A stretch of 64,000 bases of DNA from JBLHKS01 sp047620505 (GCA_047620505.1 JBLHKS010000010.1:1-64000); one strand, 5' to 3'. Positions 1 through 8,835 are shown, numbered from the stretch's first letter. Notes: generated from the sequence alone by a model not told the origin. Translations and numbers: made by a program.

Positions 1-114
1 CTACCCTCCGGCCTACCGTAATTCGCGGCCTTCACCCCACCACTACCTGGCCGATCAGCGTCGGACAACAGCCCCGGCATCACTTTCATCATACCCGTAG
101 GCGGACGATCCAGT

Positions 115-143
115 TTGACATAAAGAAATGGGCCCGCTAAAAA
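115..143 (+). promoter_or_regulatory. Possible sigma-70-like promoter of the mrp operon
   Basis: TTGACA at 115-120 matches the -35 consensus exactly. After a 17-base spacer comes TAAAAA at 138-143, a 4-of-6 match to TATAAT. It lies just upstream of the first mrp gene and would give a very short leader. Bases 1-114 show no gene or structure that I can support. The call rests on two hexamers only. Confidence 0.4.
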
Positions 144-158
144 AGGCGTCCCCAATTC

Positions 159-677
159 ATGGCCCGCCGCATTCTCATTTTTACCGGATTCTACCTTCTC
201 TGGATCGCCTTTATGGCTCCAGCGAAACCAGTCCCATTTGTCATGGGCGCGATCTGCTGTGCGCTGGTCACGTGGATTTCTGGCGACTTGCTTTTCGTCG
301 ATCGCGAGCGCAGCACGAAACGAAGCCTCGGCGACATCTGGCGTTTTCTCTGCTACTGCCCCTGGCTGTTGAAAGAGGTCGTCGCCGCGAATTTTCACGT
401 CCTCCGGCTTGTGCTCAGCCCTGGCGGCAGAAAAGACGTCAATCCGCGAATCGTCCGCTACAAATCCTATCTCAAATCCGACATCGCGAGATTCGTTTTC
501 GCCAATTCGATCACCCTCACGCCTGGGACGATCACGATGGTAATGGACGACGGCGATCTCTACATCCACGCCATCAGCGAGTTCACCGAGAAGGGCCTCG
601 AAGGCGAAATGGAAGACCGGATCGCGAAAATTTTCGGCGAGACCAAACCTGAATCCACCCAGCAGCTGCCAGCCTGA
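159..677 (+). CDS. mrpE: Na+/H+ antiporter subunit E (MrpE/MnhE)
   Basis: This 172-residue membrane protein matches the MrpE family in length and in its order of features. Two N-terminal hydrophobic segments (about residues 1-50) are followed by a cytoplasmic region with the family-typical stretch NSITLTPGTITM near residue 125. MrpE is a small subunit of the multisubunit cation/proton antiporter, thought to help assembly or stability. It is the first gene of a same-strand run reaching 8186. The ATG at 159 was chosen because it puts the first membrane helix at the N-terminus. A near copy of the iterated palindrome lies at its 3' end (660). Confidence 0.88.
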   Translation: MARRILIFTGFYLLWIAFMAPAKPVPFVMGAICCALVTWISGDLLFVDRERSTKRSLGDIWRFLCYCPWLLKEVVAANFHVLRLVLSPGGRKDVNPRIVRYKSYLKSDIARFVFANSITLTPGTITMVMDDGDLYIHAISEFTEKGLEGEMEDRIAKIFGETKPESTQQLPA

Positions 678-686
678 TTTTAGACG

Positions 687-1016
687 ATGACGCCTGAAGC
701 CTGGGACAGAATTATGGACATTGCCATTGCCGGAGTCGGCGTGGTTTTGCTCATTTTGATGCTGCTTCCGCTTTACCGGATCGCTGTCGGCCCGACCGCG
801 ATCGACCGGATCGTCGCCGTCAACGTGATCGGCACGAAAACGGCAGTGCTGCTCGTCGTAATCGGCGAAATCATCGGTCGGCTCGACATGTTCATAGATT
901 TTGCGTTAACCTACGCGCTGCTCAATTTCATCGGCTCGATCGCCGCCGCGCGATTCTTTTTCAAAACACGCCCCAGCGCGGAAGAGACCGAGCCTCAACC
1001 CGAACCCGAAGCCTGA
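687..1016 (+). CDS. mrpF: Na+/H+ antiporter subunit F (MrpF/MnhF)
   Basis: This 109-residue protein has three predicted membrane helices and the MrpF signature around GPTAIDRIVAVNVIGTKTAV (about residues 35-54), followed by a charged Glu/Pro-rich tail. It starts 9 bases after mrpE and ends 3 bases before mrpG, as expected for cotranscribed antiporter subunits. Family assignment rests on the motif, the length and the position between E and G. Confidence 0.9.
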   Translation: MTPEAWDRIMDIAIAGVGVVLLILMLLPLYRIAVGPTAIDRIVAVNVIGTKTAVLLVVIGEIIGRLDMFIDFALTYALLNFIGSIAAARFFFKTRPSAEETEPQPEPEA

Positions 1017-1019
1017 CCG

Positions 1020-1406
1020 ATGAACACGACGATCGAAATGATTCTCGACATCGCTGGTCTCGTCCTGATCGGATTCGGCCTGCTGTTTTTCCTGGGCGGC
1101 GCGATCGGCCTCGTCCGCTTTCCCGATTTTTACACGCGGATGCACGCCGCTGGAAAAGGCGACACGCTGTCGACTCTTCTGATCCTGTCCGGCTTCGCGC
1201 TCTGCCACGTGAACGACATTTTCGAAGCCGAGCATTGGTGGCAACCGCTCCTGCTCATCGTCAAATTGTTGGGCATCAGCATTTTCATCATGGTGACCTC
1301 GCCGACGAGCACCCACGCGTTGATTGAGGCGGGTTACGATGATGGGATCAAGCCTGAGGTCGAGCGCGACGCCCTGGCCGAAAAGAGGGAGGGCGAGGCC
1401 GAATGA
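1020..1406 (+). CDS. mrpG: Na+/H+ antiporter subunit G (MrpG/MnhG)
   Basis: This 128-residue, three-helix protein carries the MrpG core: GAIGLVRFPDFYTRMHAAGK (about residues 28-47), then DTLSTLLILSG and the membrane-exit sequence MVTSPTSTHAL. The tail is acidic and charged. Its last four bases overlap the start of the next gene, which suggests translational coupling. Confidence 0.92.
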   Translation: MNTTIEMILDIAGLVLIGFGLLFFLGGAIGLVRFPDFYTRMHAAGKGDTLSTLLILSGFALCHVNDIFEAEHWWQPLLLIVKLLGISIFIMVTSPTSTHALIEAGYDDGIKPEVERDALAEKREGEAE

Positions 1407-1648
1407 TCGAAGTTTTCAACATCATTCTGCTCCTGTTCCTCGTGATCACGGCGCTCCTGGCTCTGCACGTCAAGGACCTGATCAGCGCCACGATGATCCT
1501 CGGGATTTACTCGTTCCTGATGTGCTTGCTCTGGGCGGAAATGGGCGCGGTTGACGTTGCTTTCACAGAAGCGGCGGTAGGCGCGGGAGTCAGCGCGGTC
1601 TTCATGATCGCGACGGTTTACAACACGAAACGGAGATCGAAAGACTGA
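1403..1648 (+). CDS. Mrp/Mbh subunit, DUF4040/MbhD-like
   Basis: This 81-residue protein has three helices (about residues 3-24, 29-50 and 54-75) and the segment MGAVDVAFTEAAVGAGVSAV. That is typical of the MbhD/DUF4040 domain, which in classical Mrp systems forms part of the C-terminal extension of MrpA. A separate gene here, with no full-length MrpA nearby, resembles the split arrangement seen in membrane-bound hydrogenase (Mbh)-type antiporter modules. It overlaps mrpG by four bases. Confidence 0.82.
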   Translation: MIEVFNIILLLFLVITALLALHVKDLISATMILGIYSFLMCLLWAEMGAVDVAFTEAAVGAGVSAVFMIATVYNTKRRSKD

Positions 1649-1655
1649 GCAAAAA

Positions 1656-2384
1656 ATGAAGGCTTTCGGATTCATCGCGGTTGTGATCACCGGCACGCTC
1701 CTGCTCTACGCAGAGGGCGATCTGCCGAGATTCGGCGATCCTGATTCCCCGGCGAGCCAGTCCGGAGTTTCGACCCACTACATCGAGAAGACTTACGAAG
1801 AGTCGCATGTCCCGAACCTCGTCACGGCTGTTCTGGCTGACTATCGGAGCTACGACACGATGTTCGAGACCGTCGTGATTTTCACCGCCGGCATCTCGAT
1901 CTTCGCGATTCTCGGCGGACTGGGCTCGCAGACGCATCGGAAATGGCGGCCGATGCCTGAGGACAAAATCATTCGGATGACCTGCCGAATTCTCGCGCCG
2001 ATTATCCAGGTTTTCGCGCTCTACGTTTTGATGAACGGCCACTACAGCCCGGGTGGCGGATTCCAGGGCGGTGTCATTTTTGCGGCGAGCTTCATCCTGC
2101 TTGCGATCTCGGGTGATCTCGATTTGGCGCTCAAGCGGCTGAGTTCGAAGAAGTTTCTCATCATCGCCGCGTTCGGCATCATCTTTTACGCTGGCCACGG
2201 GATCGCCAGCATGTTGTTAGGCGGAAACTTCCTTGAGTACGGCGTCCTCGCGCCGGACGCGGTCCAAGCCCACTATTGGGGAATTCTCGGAGTCGAAATC
2301 GGCGTCTTCTTAACAGTCACCACGATCATGTTCGGAATTTACGCAGCTCTCTCAACGCGCGGGGCGCTGAAACGCGGGCTCTAA
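1656..2384 (+). CDS. mrpB: Na+/H+ antiporter subunit B with MbhE-like N-terminus
   Basis: This 242-residue protein has two parts. Residues 1-85 resemble the MbhE segment: a first helix, then SGVSTHYIEKTYEESHVPN and LADYRSYDTMFETVVIFTA. Residues about 110-240 are the MnhB domain, with the family motif NGHYSPGGGFQGGVIFAA near 130 and four helices. This fusion matches the C-terminal extension of MrpA plus MrpB. It lies between the MbhD-like gene and mrpC. Confidence 0.87.
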   Translation: MKAFGFIAVVITGTLLLYAEGDLPRFGDPDSPASQSGVSTHYIEKTYEESHVPNLVTAVLADYRSYDTMFETVVIFTAGISIFAILGGLGSQTHRKWRPMPEDKIIRMTCRILAPIIQVFALYVLMNGHYSPGGGFQGGVIFAASFILLAISGDLDLALKRLSSKKFLIIAAFGIIFYAGHGIASMLLGGNFLEYGVLAPDAVQAHYWGILGVEIGVFLTVTTIMFGIYAALSTRGALKRGL

Positions 2385-2386
2385 TC

Positions 2387-2839
2387 ATGGACCTCATCTT
2401 TTCCCACCTCAATTTCTACGTTTACGTCATCCTGATGATGATCGGGATGTGGGCCATGATCGCGAAGAACAACCTGATCAAGAAACTCATCGGGATGTCG
2501 ATTTTCCAGACGGCGATCATCCTGTTTTTCGTTTCGTTAGGCGTAAAATCTGGCGAAGCGGTCACGATTCCAGTTCTTGAGTACGAAAAAGCCGAGCACG
2601 TCGAGCCAGCAGCTGCTGGGCATGAAAAAGGCGATCACGATGAGCATCACGCCAAGAAGAAAAACACCGATCACTCTCGCTACGCGAACCCGCTTCCGCA
2701 CGTTCTCATGCTCACCGCCATCGTCGTCGGAGTCGCCACGTTAGGCGTCGCTCTCGCGATTTCCCAGCACGTTTTCCACGACTTCGAATCGCTCGAGGAA
2801 GACGAAATCATCGAAAAAATCCGAGACGAACATGGCTGA
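2387..2839 (+). CDS. mrpC: Na+/H+ antiporter subunit C (MrpC/MnhC, NuoK-like)
   Basis: This 150-residue, NuoK-like subunit has three helices, with NLIKKLIGMSIFQTAIILFF between the first two. A His/Lys/Glu-rich insertion (about residues 65-105) separates helices two and three, which makes it longer than usual. I chose the ATG at 2387, three bases after the mrpB stop, over an upstream in-frame start at 2276 lying inside mrpB. A perfect 14-base copy of the iterated palindrome (2606-2619) encodes Ala-Ala-Ala in the insertion. The gene overlaps mrpD by eight bases. Confidence 0.88.
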   Translation: MDLIFSHLNFYVYVILMMIGMWAMIAKNNLIKKLIGMSIFQTAIILFFVSLGVKSGEAVTIPVLEYEKAEHVEPAAAGHEKGDHDEHHAKKKNTDHSRYANPLPHVLMLTAIVVGVATLGVALAISQHVFHDFESLEEDEIIEKIRDEHG

Positions 2840-4373
2840 CCAGTTTCCCGCGATCATCGTCATCACGCCCCTGTTCGCGGCGCTTTTGGTTGCCCTGCTT
2901 TCGCTGTGGCGGCCGGGCTTCGCGTTTCCGATCACGATGATCGGGCTCGTTCTGACGCTTGCGGCTACGATCGGAACGCTCGGCCAGGTTTGCCAGGCTG
3001 ACGGCCATCGAATCGTTTACTACCTCGGCAATTGGCAGTACGCCAAGGACGGTACTTCGCCGATCGGGATTCAACTCGTCGTCGACGGCCTCAACGCGCT
3101 CGTGTTGATCGTGATCGCGTCCGTCGGCCTGCTAGTCGGGATTTTCTCGCTTCGCCGCGCGCCCGGAGTCGCCGCCAACAAGCGCCATCATTATTACACG
3201 CTCTTCCTGCTTTTGATCACAGGTTTGCTCGGCATGACGATCACTGGAGACGCCTTCAACGTCTTCGTCCTGCTCGAAGTTTCCTCGCTCACGAGTTATG
3301 GCCTGATCGCGATGGGCAAATCGAAGCGCGGCTCCCACGCCGCCTTCAACTACGTGATCATGGGCACGATCGGGGCCTCGCTTTATCTGCTGGGAGTCGG
3401 CTATCTCTACGCGGCTACCGGAACGCTCAACATGGAGCACATCCGCTCGATCCTCGCCGATCCCGCGACGCTCGAGACCTCGCCGAAGACCGTGATGGTC
3501 GCCTTCATTCTGATCATGTTAGGCCTCATGATCAAGATGGCGTTCTTCCCGCTTCACGGCTGGCTCGCCAATGCCTACACCTACAGCCCGAGCGCCAGCA
3601 GCAGCATTCTCGCGCCGCTGGTCACGAAAGTCTCGATCTACGTGATGATTCGGATGATCCTGACCGTTTTCGGCCCGGAATACGCTTTCGCAGGCACATT
3701 GGATGGGATCGTCGTCTGGCTCGCCGTTCTCGCGATTGCTGCCGGCTCAATTCTCGCGTTAGCACAGAAGGAGCTGAAGCGAATGCTCTGTTTTCTGATC
3801 GTCGCCGAGGTCGGCTACATGGTCGGCGGAATTTGGATGGCGAACGAATGGGGAATGGTCGGCGCGGCCTACCACATCATCTCGGACGCGTTCATGACGC
3901 TCTGCCTCTTCCTCGCAGCGAGCATGATCTGGCAAAAAACGAAGAGCCTCCAGATTTCGGCGCTCGACGGGATTTTCAAAACGATGCCGATCACGATGAT
4001 CGGCTTCGTCGCGGGTGCTTTCGCGATGATCGGGATTCCGCCGACCTGCGGTTTCTTTTCCAAGTGGTATCTGATTCGCGGCGGGATCGAATCCGGTCAC
4101 TACGAATATGTTGTCGCTCTGCTAGGCTCAAGTTTGATCAACGCGATCCTGTTTTTCCGAATCATCGAAGTCGCCTATTTCGGCAAGGCGCCAAAGGAGG
4201 GTTACGGCGGCGAAGAGCCCCTGCGGACAAAATGGAACGAGGCTCCGCTCTCATCGATTATCGCGTTGCTCACGGCAGCAGCTGCTCTGATTTTGATCGG
4301 CGTGTTTAACTCAAAAATCGTGGAAGTCTTCCGCTGGGCCTTTGCAGGCGCGCCGATGATTGGAGGGAACTGA
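2832..4373 (+). CDS. mrpD: Na+/H+ antiporter subunit D (MrpD-like, proton-translocating)
   Basis: This 513-residue polytopic subunit has the proton-conducting antiporter fold shared with NuoL/M/N. The conserved membrane Glu lies in FNVFVLLEVSSLTSYGLIA (about residue 150), and the conserved Lys in MIKMAFFPLHGWLANAY (about residue 235). It overlaps mrpC by eight bases. It is the first of three D-type genes in the operon. A palindrome copy with one mismatch at 4276 encodes part of an alanine run in the last helix. Confidence 0.9.
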   Translation: MADQFPAIIVITPLFAALLVALLSLWRPGFAFPITMIGLVLTLAATIGTLGQVCQADGHRIVYYLGNWQYAKDGTSPIGIQLVVDGLNALVLIVIASVGLLVGIFSLRRAPGVAANKRHHYYTLFLLLITGLLGMTITGDAFNVFVLLEVSSLTSYGLIAMGKSKRGSHAAFNYVIMGTIGASLYLLGVGYLYAATGTLNMEHIRSILADPATLETSPKTVMVAFILIMLGLMIKMAFFPLHGWLANAYTYSPSASSSILAPLVTKVSIYVMIRMILTVFGPEYAFAGTLDGIVVWLAVLAIAAGSILALAQKELKRMLCFLIVAEVGYMVGGIWMANEWGMVGAAYHIISDAFMTLCLFLAASMIWQKTKSLQISALDGIFKTMPITMIGFVAGAFAMIGIPPTCGFFSKWYLIRGGIESGHYEYVVALLGSSLINAILFFRIIEVAYFGKAPKEGYGGEEPLRTKWNEAPLSSIIALLTAAAALILIGVFNSKIVEVFRWAFAGAPMIGGN

Positions 4374-4405
4374 TGAACGCAAAACCCACAGCCGAGTCGC
4401 GCGGA

Positions 4406-4525
4406 CGTAGTTCCGGATCTCCGTATCCGGGCGCGGCCCCAAGCCGCGATTTCAACTCGTCCGCCATCGCAGGACCATCGCCCCGCGGCCTGGCGCCGCG
4501 CCGGATACGGAGATCCGGTTCTACG
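4406..4525. repeat. REP/MITE-like 120-bp hairpin element
   Basis: Two perfect 18-base inverted arms, CCGGATCTCCGTATCCGG at 4413-4430 and its reverse complement at 4501-4518, flank a GC-rich loop. The symmetry extends outward to CGTAG (4406-4410) and CTACG (4521-4525). It fills most of the only sizeable gap (4374-4538) in an otherwise tightly packed operon, so it is best read as an inserted REP-like palindromic element. Only one copy occurs in the window, so mobility is inferred. Confidence 0.75.
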
Positions 4526-4538
4526 AATTCATTCTAAC

Positions 4539-6038
4539 ATGGAAACCGTTCACAGCTGGGTCCCGCTCTGGGCATGCCTGACCGCACTTTTCGCGGTGGT
4601 TCCGATCGTGCTCGTCGGCCGCCGTTTTCCGAACCTTCGGGAAAGCTTCACCTTTCTCGCTGGCGTCGTGATGTTCGGCTTTGTCGTCTCGCTCCTGCCC
4701 ACGATTCTCAGCGGCAAAATCGTCGTCTGCGAACTCCTCAGCATTGTCCCGAACGTCCCGCTTGCGTTTCGCGTCGACGGGCTTGGCCTGCTTTTCGCCA
4801 TGGTCGCGTCCTTCCTCTGGGTGCCGACCTCGATGTATTCGATCGGCTACATGCGCGGCGCGAATGAATCCAACCAGACCCGGTTTTTCGCCTTCTTCGC
4901 TCTTTCGCTCTCGGCCACGATCGGCGTCGCCTTCGCTGGCAATCTCCTGACGCTTTACGTCTTCTACGAGCTGCTTTCCCTCTCGACTTTCCCGCTCGTC
5001 ACCCATCACCAGGACAAGGAAGCGCGCGGCGGCGGCCGGACCTACCTTTCCCACCTCCTCTTCACCTCAGTCGGCTTCGCGCTTCCCGCGATCATCTTCT
5101 GCTATTTCAAAACCGGCGGAGGCGAGATGGATTTCTCAGTATCCGGCTTCCTCGCCGATGCCGAGCTGACCAAATTTCAGAGCATCGTCGTCCTACTGCT
5201 TCTCACCTTCGGTTTCGCCAAAAACGGCCTCATGCCGTTCCATTCTTGGCTTCCCGGCGCAATGGTCGCGCCGACACCGGTCTCCGCGTTGCTCCACGCC
5301 GTGGCCGTCGTGAAAGTCGGTGTGTTCTGCGTGATCCGCGTTTTCACCGGAGTCTTCGGGCTGCAGCTCCTGGGTGAGCTCGACATCGCAATCATCGTTT
5401 CGTGGATCGCCGCGTTCACCGTGATCGTGTCTTCCCTGATCGCATTGACCCAGGATAGTTTGAAGCGTCGACTCGCGTTTTCGACCATCGGCCAGCTCGC
5501 CTACATCATCCTTGGCGTGTCCCTCTTAACTCCGCACGGCGTCACCGGAAGCATGATGCATATCGCGATGCACGCCTTCGGCAAGATCACGCTCTTCTTC
5601 TGCGCTGGCGCAATTTACGTCGCCACGCACAAGAAAAATATCAGCGAAATGACCGGACTCGGACGCAAGATGCCGATCACCTTCGCCTGCTTCTTCATCG
5701 GTTCGCTCAGCGTGATCGGCTTGCCGCCGACGGGCGGGCTAATCAGCAAATTCTACCTCGTCATCGGCACGATGCAGGCCGAGCAACCGCTGCTCCTGGT
5801 CGTGTTTCTCATCTCGACGATCCTCAATGCCTGTTATTTCCTACCCATCATCATCCGCGCATTCTACCGCACAAACGAAGCCGGCGAATCGACTGAGTTT
5901 TCCTGGAAATCGATCAAGGAGGCCCCGGTCGCCTGCGTCGCGCCAATCGTTTTGACCGCCGTGCTCAGCGTCGCGCTGTTTTTCTTCGCGTGGCTGCCGC
6001 TCGACCTCGCCAACCTCATCGTCCCCATGCCTAAATGA
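4539..6038 (+). CDS. Second D-type antiporter subunit (NuoM/MrpD-like)
   Basis: This 499-residue membrane subunit has the antiporter core: Glu in LTLYVFYELLSLSTFPLVTH, Lys in GFAKNGLMPFHSWLPGAMVA and His in MHAFGKITLFF. It belongs to the proton_antipo_M family and is probably one half of the paired proton/sodium path. The ATG at 4539 lies just after the hairpin element. An ATG at 4373 overlapping the mrpD stop opens a 54-codon frame through the hairpin, which may mark the ancestral start region before the insertion. The gene overlaps the next gene by four bases. Confidence 0.88.
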   Translation: METVHSWVPLWACLTALFAVVPIVLVGRRFPNLRESFTFLAGVVMFGFVVSLLPTILSGKIVVCELLSIVPNVPLAFRVDGLGLLFAMVASFLWVPTSMYSIGYMRGANESNQTRFFAFFALSLSATIGVAFAGNLLTLYVFYELLSLSTFPLVTHHQDKEARGGGRTYLSHLLFTSVGFALPAIIFCYFKTGGGEMDFSVSGFLADAELTKFQSIVVLLLLTFGFAKNGLMPFHSWLPGAMVAPTPVSALLHAVAVVKVGVFCVIRVFTGVFGLQLLGELDIAIIVSWIAAFTVIVSSLIALTQDSLKRRLAFSTIGQLAYIILGVSLLTPHGVTGSMMHIAMHAFGKITLFFCAGAIYVATHKKNISEMTGLGRKMPITFACFFIGSLSVIGLPPTGGLISKFYLVIGTMQAEQPLLLVVFLISTILNACYFLPIIIRAFYRTNEAGESTEFSWKSIKEAPVACVAPIVLTAVLSVALFFFAWLPLDLANLIVPMPK

Positions 6039-6334
6039 AGGAGAAGGAGAAAAAGGAATTCGACTGGTTCGACAAACCGAGCTCCAAGCGCCTGCTCTGG
6101 ATTCTGCTGTTGGTGACCTGCGGCCTGACGCTCGTTGCTGAGCCGATCTACTTGATGATCGCCCACAAGGATCATCACGCTGAAGGACTCTTCAAATTCA
6201 CCAAGTGGCCTCTCTTTTACGCAGTGCTGGGATTCGTTTCCTGCGCGCTGATGATCGTCGTCGCCAAAGTCCTCGGTTTCTGGCTCAAGAAGCCGACCGA
6301 TCATTACGAAAAGGAGGAAGAAGCCGATGACTGA
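6035..6334 (+). CDS. Small two-helix membrane protein of the Mrp operon
   Basis: This 99-residue protein has a charged Lys/Glu-rich N-terminus, two predicted helices (about residues 22-44 and 58-82) and a charged tail. It overlaps the upstream D-type gene by four bases and the downstream one by eight, so it is almost certainly translated as part of the operon. I do not recognise a named family. A structural accessory subunit is the reasonable inference. Confidence 0.75.
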   Translation: MKEKEKKEFDWFDKPSSKRLLWILLLVTCGLTLVAEPIYLMIAHKDHHAEGLFKFTKWPLFYAVLGFVSCALMIVVAKVLGFWLKKPTDHYEKEEEADD

Positions 6335-8186
6335 TCTTCCACAATTTCCTCCAGCGCTGATTTTGATCCTCGGCGCGCTGCTCGTCCCTTTCCTGAAGGG
6401 CTCGCTGAAGAATATCTGGACAATTCTCCTGCCAGCAGCTGCTCTGCTTTACATCTGGCTCGGGCTGAAGCTTCCGGAGGTTAAAAATGCGGACGGCGAG
6501 ATGGTGGCGGGCTCGCTCAGTGGTTGGATGGTCAGTCTCCGCGGTTTGGGTGACTTGACGTGGTTCCACGCCGACAAACTGACGAAGGCGTTCGGCTACA
6601 TTTTCACGATTAACGCGATCGCGGCTTTCTGGTTTGCCTTTCATCTCAAGAAATCAACCCAGCACACCGCCGCGCTGATTTACATCGGTAGCGCGCTCGG
6701 CGTCATCTTTTCCGGCGATCTCATCACGACTTACGTCTTCTGGGAAATCATGGCAGTCGCCTCGACCTTCGTCATTCTCGCCCGCAACACGTCCAGGGCC
6801 CGCGGAGCCGCTTATCGTTACGTCCTGATCCACATTTTCGGCGGCCTGCTCTTCCTCGCTGGCCTCGTGATGCACATCGCTGGCGGCGGCGACATCGGCC
6901 TACCCGAAGGCCTCGCTGGAATCCTCGGCGACGGCGAGAAAACGCTTGGGATGTGGCTGATCCTCGGCGGTTTCCTCGTCAATGCAGCCGCTCCACCGCT
7001 TCACGCCTGGCTCTCCGACGCCTACCCGGAAGCCTCGGTTTCCGGCGGCCTGATCCTCAGCGCCTACACGACCAAAACGGCGGTCTACACCCTGCTTCGC
7101 TGGTATCCAGGATGGGAAGAGCTGATCTGGGTCGGCTGCATCATGACGGTGTTCGGCATCATCTACGCGCTGCTCGAAAACGACATGAGGCGAATCCTCG
7201 CCTACTCGATCATCAACCAGGTCGGCTTCATGGTCTGCGCCGCGGGGATCGGGACGGAGCAAGCAATCTCGGGCGCCACGGCCCACGCCTTCTGCCACAT
7301 CATTTACAAATCGCTGCTCTGGATGTCCGCTGGCGCCGTGCTCTACCGCGTTGGCAAAAGCAAATGCACCGAACTCGGCGGGCTCTACAAAACGATGCCC
7401 CTGACCTTGATCTTCGGCACGATCGGCGCGCTCGCGATCTCCGCCGTTCCCCTAACCAGTGGATTCACCAGCAAAACGATCATCATCGAGCAGACGCACC
7501 TGGACCCGAGCCTCTTCTGGGCCTGGCTGATGCTCGAAATCGCTTCCGCCGGCGTCTTCCTCCACGCTGGGATCAAATTTCCCTACTTCGTCTTCTTCAA
7601 CAAAGATCGCGGCTTACGACCAAAAGAAGCGCCGAAGAGCATGCTCATCCCCATGGCCTTCTTGTCGCTGCTCTGCATCGTGCTCGCGATCCCCGGACTC
7701 TACCAGCATCTGCTGTGGGATCTCCTCCCCTACCCCGTCACCGACTTCAACCCCTACGGCGTCGGAAAAATCATCCATCAGATGCAATTGCTGATGTTCG
7801 CGGGCCTCGTCTTCTTCCTGTTCCTACCGATGCTCAAGCGAACCGACACGATCTCGCTCGACACCGATTGGTTCTGGCGCAAGGGCGGCCGTGGCTTTGC
7901 CTGGATGGCCGACAAGAGCCTGAACGGTTTCAACCAGCTCACCGGCCGGACCATCCTCGGTAAGGTCATTCCCGGATTGGCGAGATTTTTCCGCGACGCC
8001 CCGTCAAAGGTCGCGCGCGGTTTGATGACGCCAGTCTGGTTGCTGACTGGTCAACGCGGCGAGGCGCTCAAATCCAAACGATCCGAACTACGACGCTCCA
8101 TCCGCACCGGCGCTTCGCGTATCGGCGTAACCGCCTGTTTCGCTGTTGTCCTGCTCGCCATCCTTTTCCTGATTCGATCCGCCTGA
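6327..8186 (+). CDS. Third D-type antiporter subunit with altered key lysine site
   Basis: This 619-residue polytopic protein of the proton_antipo_M family carries the conserved Glu in TTYVFWEIMAVASTFVI (about residue 140). It also has PPLHAWLSDAYPEASVSGG near residue 225 and a His-containing segment AHAFCHIIYKSLLWMSAGA. At the position where its two paralogs have Lys before the P-x-H-x-W motif, this one reads LVNAAAPPLHAW, with Asn. The C-terminus carries an extra basic stretch and a final helix. It ends the antiporter operon, 5 bases before riboflavin synthase. Confidence 0.87.
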   Translation: MTDLPQFPPALILILGALLVPFLKGSLKNIWTILLPAAALLYIWLGLKLPEVKNADGEMVAGSLSGWMVSLRGLGDLTWFHADKLTKAFGYIFTINAIAAFWFAFHLKKSTQHTAALIYIGSALGVIFSGDLITTYVFWEIMAVASTFVILARNTSRARGAAYRYVLIHIFGGLLFLAGLVMHIAGGGDIGLPEGLAGILGDGEKTLGMWLILGGFLVNAAAPPLHAWLSDAYPEASVSGGLILSAYTTKTAVYTLLRWYPGWEELIWVGCIMTVFGIIYALLENDMRRILAYSIINQVGFMVCAAGIGTEQAISGATAHAFCHIIYKSLLWMSAGAVLYRVGKSKCTELGGLYKTMPLTLIFGTIGALAISAVPLTSGFTSKTIIIEQTHLDPSLFWAWLMLEIASAGVFLHAGIKFPYFVFFNKDRGLRPKEAPKSMLIPMAFLSLLCIVLAIPGLYQHLLWDLLPYPVTDFNPYGVGKIIHQMQLLMFAGLVFFLFLPMLKRTDTISLDTDWFWRKGGRGFAWMADKSLNGFNQLTGRTILGKVIPGLARFFRDAPSKVARGLMTPVWLLTGQRGEALKSKRSELRRSIRTGASRIGVTACFAVVLLAILFLIRSA

Positions 8187-8191
8187 CCAAA

Positions 8192-8785
8192 ATGTTCACC
8201 GGAATCGTCGAACGCACTGTCCCCGTCGCCGAACTTCGCCCTGTCGAAACCGGTGCGCGCCTGATTCTCGACCTCAGCGAAATCGCTGCCGATCTTGAAC
8301 TCGGCGAAAGCGTCGCCGTCAACGGCTGCTGCCTGACCGTAGCTGGATTCCTTGAAAACGGCCGCATCGCCTTTGACCTCCTCGAAGAAACTTTGCGCCT
8401 CACGAACCTCGGCGACCTCACGGCCGATTCGATCGTCAACATCGAGCGCGCTCTCCGAATCGGCGACCGTTTGAGCGGCCATTTCGTCCAGGGCCACGTC
8501 GACACAAGCGGGCAGCTGCTGGCGCTGGAATCGAGCGGCCAGGACCACAAACTCGTCGTCGAGCTCCCGTCCGACTTCGCGCGCTACGCGATCTACAAGG
8601 GCTCGATCTGCGTCGACGGCATGAGCCTGACAATCGCAGAACTCGGCGACGACCGCTTCACGATCTGGATCACTCCGCACACCTTTCAGGTTACGAATCT
8701 CCGCGACCGCAAACCCGGCGACGCCGTGAATCTGGAGTTCGACATGCTCGCGAAATATCTCGAGCGGTCTCGTAGCAGCTGCTGA
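8192..8785 (+). CDS. ribE: Riboflavin synthase, alpha chain
   Basis: This 197-residue protein has two lumazine-binding repeats. The first begins MFTGIVERTVPV and contains ESVAVNGCCLTV; the second contains RLSGHFVQGHVDTSG and KGSICVDGMSLTI. The enzyme dismutates two 6,7-dimethyl-8-ribityllumazine molecules to riboflavin in the cytosol. Length is normal to slightly short. The final codons and stop (Arg-Ser-Ser-Cys-stop) lie inside a palindrome copy at 8773-8784, so the iterated motif supplies the terminator codon. No other riboflavin gene is adjacent. Confidence 0.95.
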   Translation: MFTGIVERTVPVAELRPVETGARLILDLSEIAADLELGESVAVNGCCLTVAGFLENGRIAFDLLEETLRLTNLGDLTADSIVNIERALRIGDRLSGHFVQGHVDTSGQLLALESSGQDHKLVVELPSDFARYAIYKGSICVDGMSLTIAELGDDRFTIWITPHTFQVTNLRDRKPGDAVNLEFDMLAKYLERSRSSC

Positions 8786-8827
8786 TCGATTTCCAGCTTC
8801 CCAACGCTGTGAGATTGCGCTAAACAC

Positions 8828-8833
8828 GAGGAG
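8828..8833 (+). promoter_or_regulatory. Ribosome binding site of the NLR-like gene
   Basis: GAGGAG is positioned two bases before the ATG at 8836. It is an unusually strong Shine-Dalgarno match for this window, although the spacing is short. It supports the chosen start, which also places the SEFIR motif at residue 2. Confidence 0.55.
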
Positions 8834-8835
8834 TT

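Noticed and set aside
4373..4537. 54-codon open frame starting at the mrpD stop
   Set aside because: Most of it lies in the hairpin element, and the peptide is Arg/Ser/Pro-rich with no membrane segment, so it is not a credible antiporter subunit.
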